In this document: positions 63,830 to 64,000 of the stretch, piece after piece | Position numbering within the stretch: the stretch's first letter is position 1 | Layout: every line of letters starts with the position of its first letter | Source of the DNA: Paenibacillus pedocola | Lineage (GTDB): Bacteria; Bacillota; Bacilli; Paenibacillales; Paenibacillaceae | DNA: 64,000 nucleotides | Assembly: GCF_031599675.1 (NCBI RefSeq) | Contig: NZ_CP134223.1 | Span: 1,984,001 to 2,048,000 of the forward strand | Reading direction: 5' to 3' | Notes under the pieces: generated by a model | Databases searched by the model: none | Seen by the model: only the letters and a program-made list of their open reading frames with translations | Told to the model about the DNA's origin: nothing | Translations under genes and position numbers: made by a program

Positions 63830-64000
63830 ATGGAAACAACTGTATGCCCTTGGTGCCATACCGAAATTGTGTGGGACGAGGAATTTGGGCCTGAGGATAC
63901 CTGCCCCCACTGCAACAATGAGCTTAGCGGATACCGTACTATCACGGTAGGCGTAGATGATCTTGAGGATGAAGAGCTGGAAGAAGAAACAGCCGATGTC
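63830..64000 (+). CDS. Zinc-ribbon protein with acidic region, N-terminal part
   Basis: The gene runs off the right edge after 57 codons. A zinc ribbon is formed by C-P-W-C (residues 6-9) and C-P-H-C (25-28). A strongly acidic stretch follows (DDLEDEELEEE). AAGGAG lies nine bases before ATG. Function unknown. Confidence 0.75.
   Translation, partial: METTVCPWCHTEIVWDEEFGPEDTCPHCNNELSGYRTITVGVDDLEDEELEEETADV

Overview
The window looks like chromosomal DNA of a Paenibacillus-type Gram-positive bacterium (Bacillota). Shine-Dalgarno sites are strong (AGGAGG), many starts are GTG or TTG, and genes end in U-tailed hairpins. A Phe T-box sits before pheS and a GlcT/RAT antitermination leader before ptsG. 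The flotillin pair has a sigma-W-like promoter, and the block pheS-pheT-zapA ... mutS2-yshE follows Bacillus gene order. The genus is an inference from content and style; no rRNA, tRNA, CRISPR array, insertion sequence or prophage was seen.

Layout. 1-7650: the end of a chemoreceptor, a class B penicillin-binding protein, an AI-2E-type transporter, a membrane polysaccharide deacetylase, then an AT-rich patch with a small P-loop kinase, a YdeI-like protein and a DHFR-like protein. 7771-9456: ilvD on the minus strand. 10072-18735: a glycoside hydrolase 2 enzyme, an ArsR-type regulator, an acyltransferase, an alpha/beta hydrolase, a HAD phosphatase, a sirtuin, an aldo/keto reductase and an AraC regulator. 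18971-22756: the Leloir operon galK-galE-galT, divergent from the AraC gene. 22914-26373: an iron alcohol dehydrogenase, then an NfeD-like protein plus flotillin. 26741-34899: the glucose PTS (glcT, ptsG, ptsH, ptsI) and a type I pullulanase. 34994-43103 (minus): a PAS-GGDEF protein, then an operon of a large secreted protein with a MacA/MacB-like ABC export system.

43291-50255: T-box, pheS, a palindromic repeat element nested in another, pheT, and a zapA gene fused to a very long coiled coil. 50379-58488: a membrane-tethered sugar sensor, a YesM-type kinase, a YesN-type regulator and a XylFGH-like sugar ABC transporter whose permease gene is frameshifted. 58577-60740: an orphan CuA lipoprotein, a second GGDEF protein and a holin-IV-like membrane protein. 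60882-64000: mutS2, a DUF350 membrane protein, a 26-residue membrane peptide and the start of a zinc-ribbon protein.

Much of the window concerns carbohydrate uptake and use: PTS glucose uptake with antitermination, galactose catabolism, pullulan/glycogen debranching, a GH2 enzyme with a possible cre site, and a pentose-type ABC transporter with its own sensor and a good cre site. The strongest leads are the 772-residue ZapA coiled-coil fusion with exact 49-residue repeats, the secreted-protein/MacAB-like operon, the nested palindromic elements between pheS and pheT, the xylH frameshift, and the sensor/transporter block lying between zapA and mutS2.
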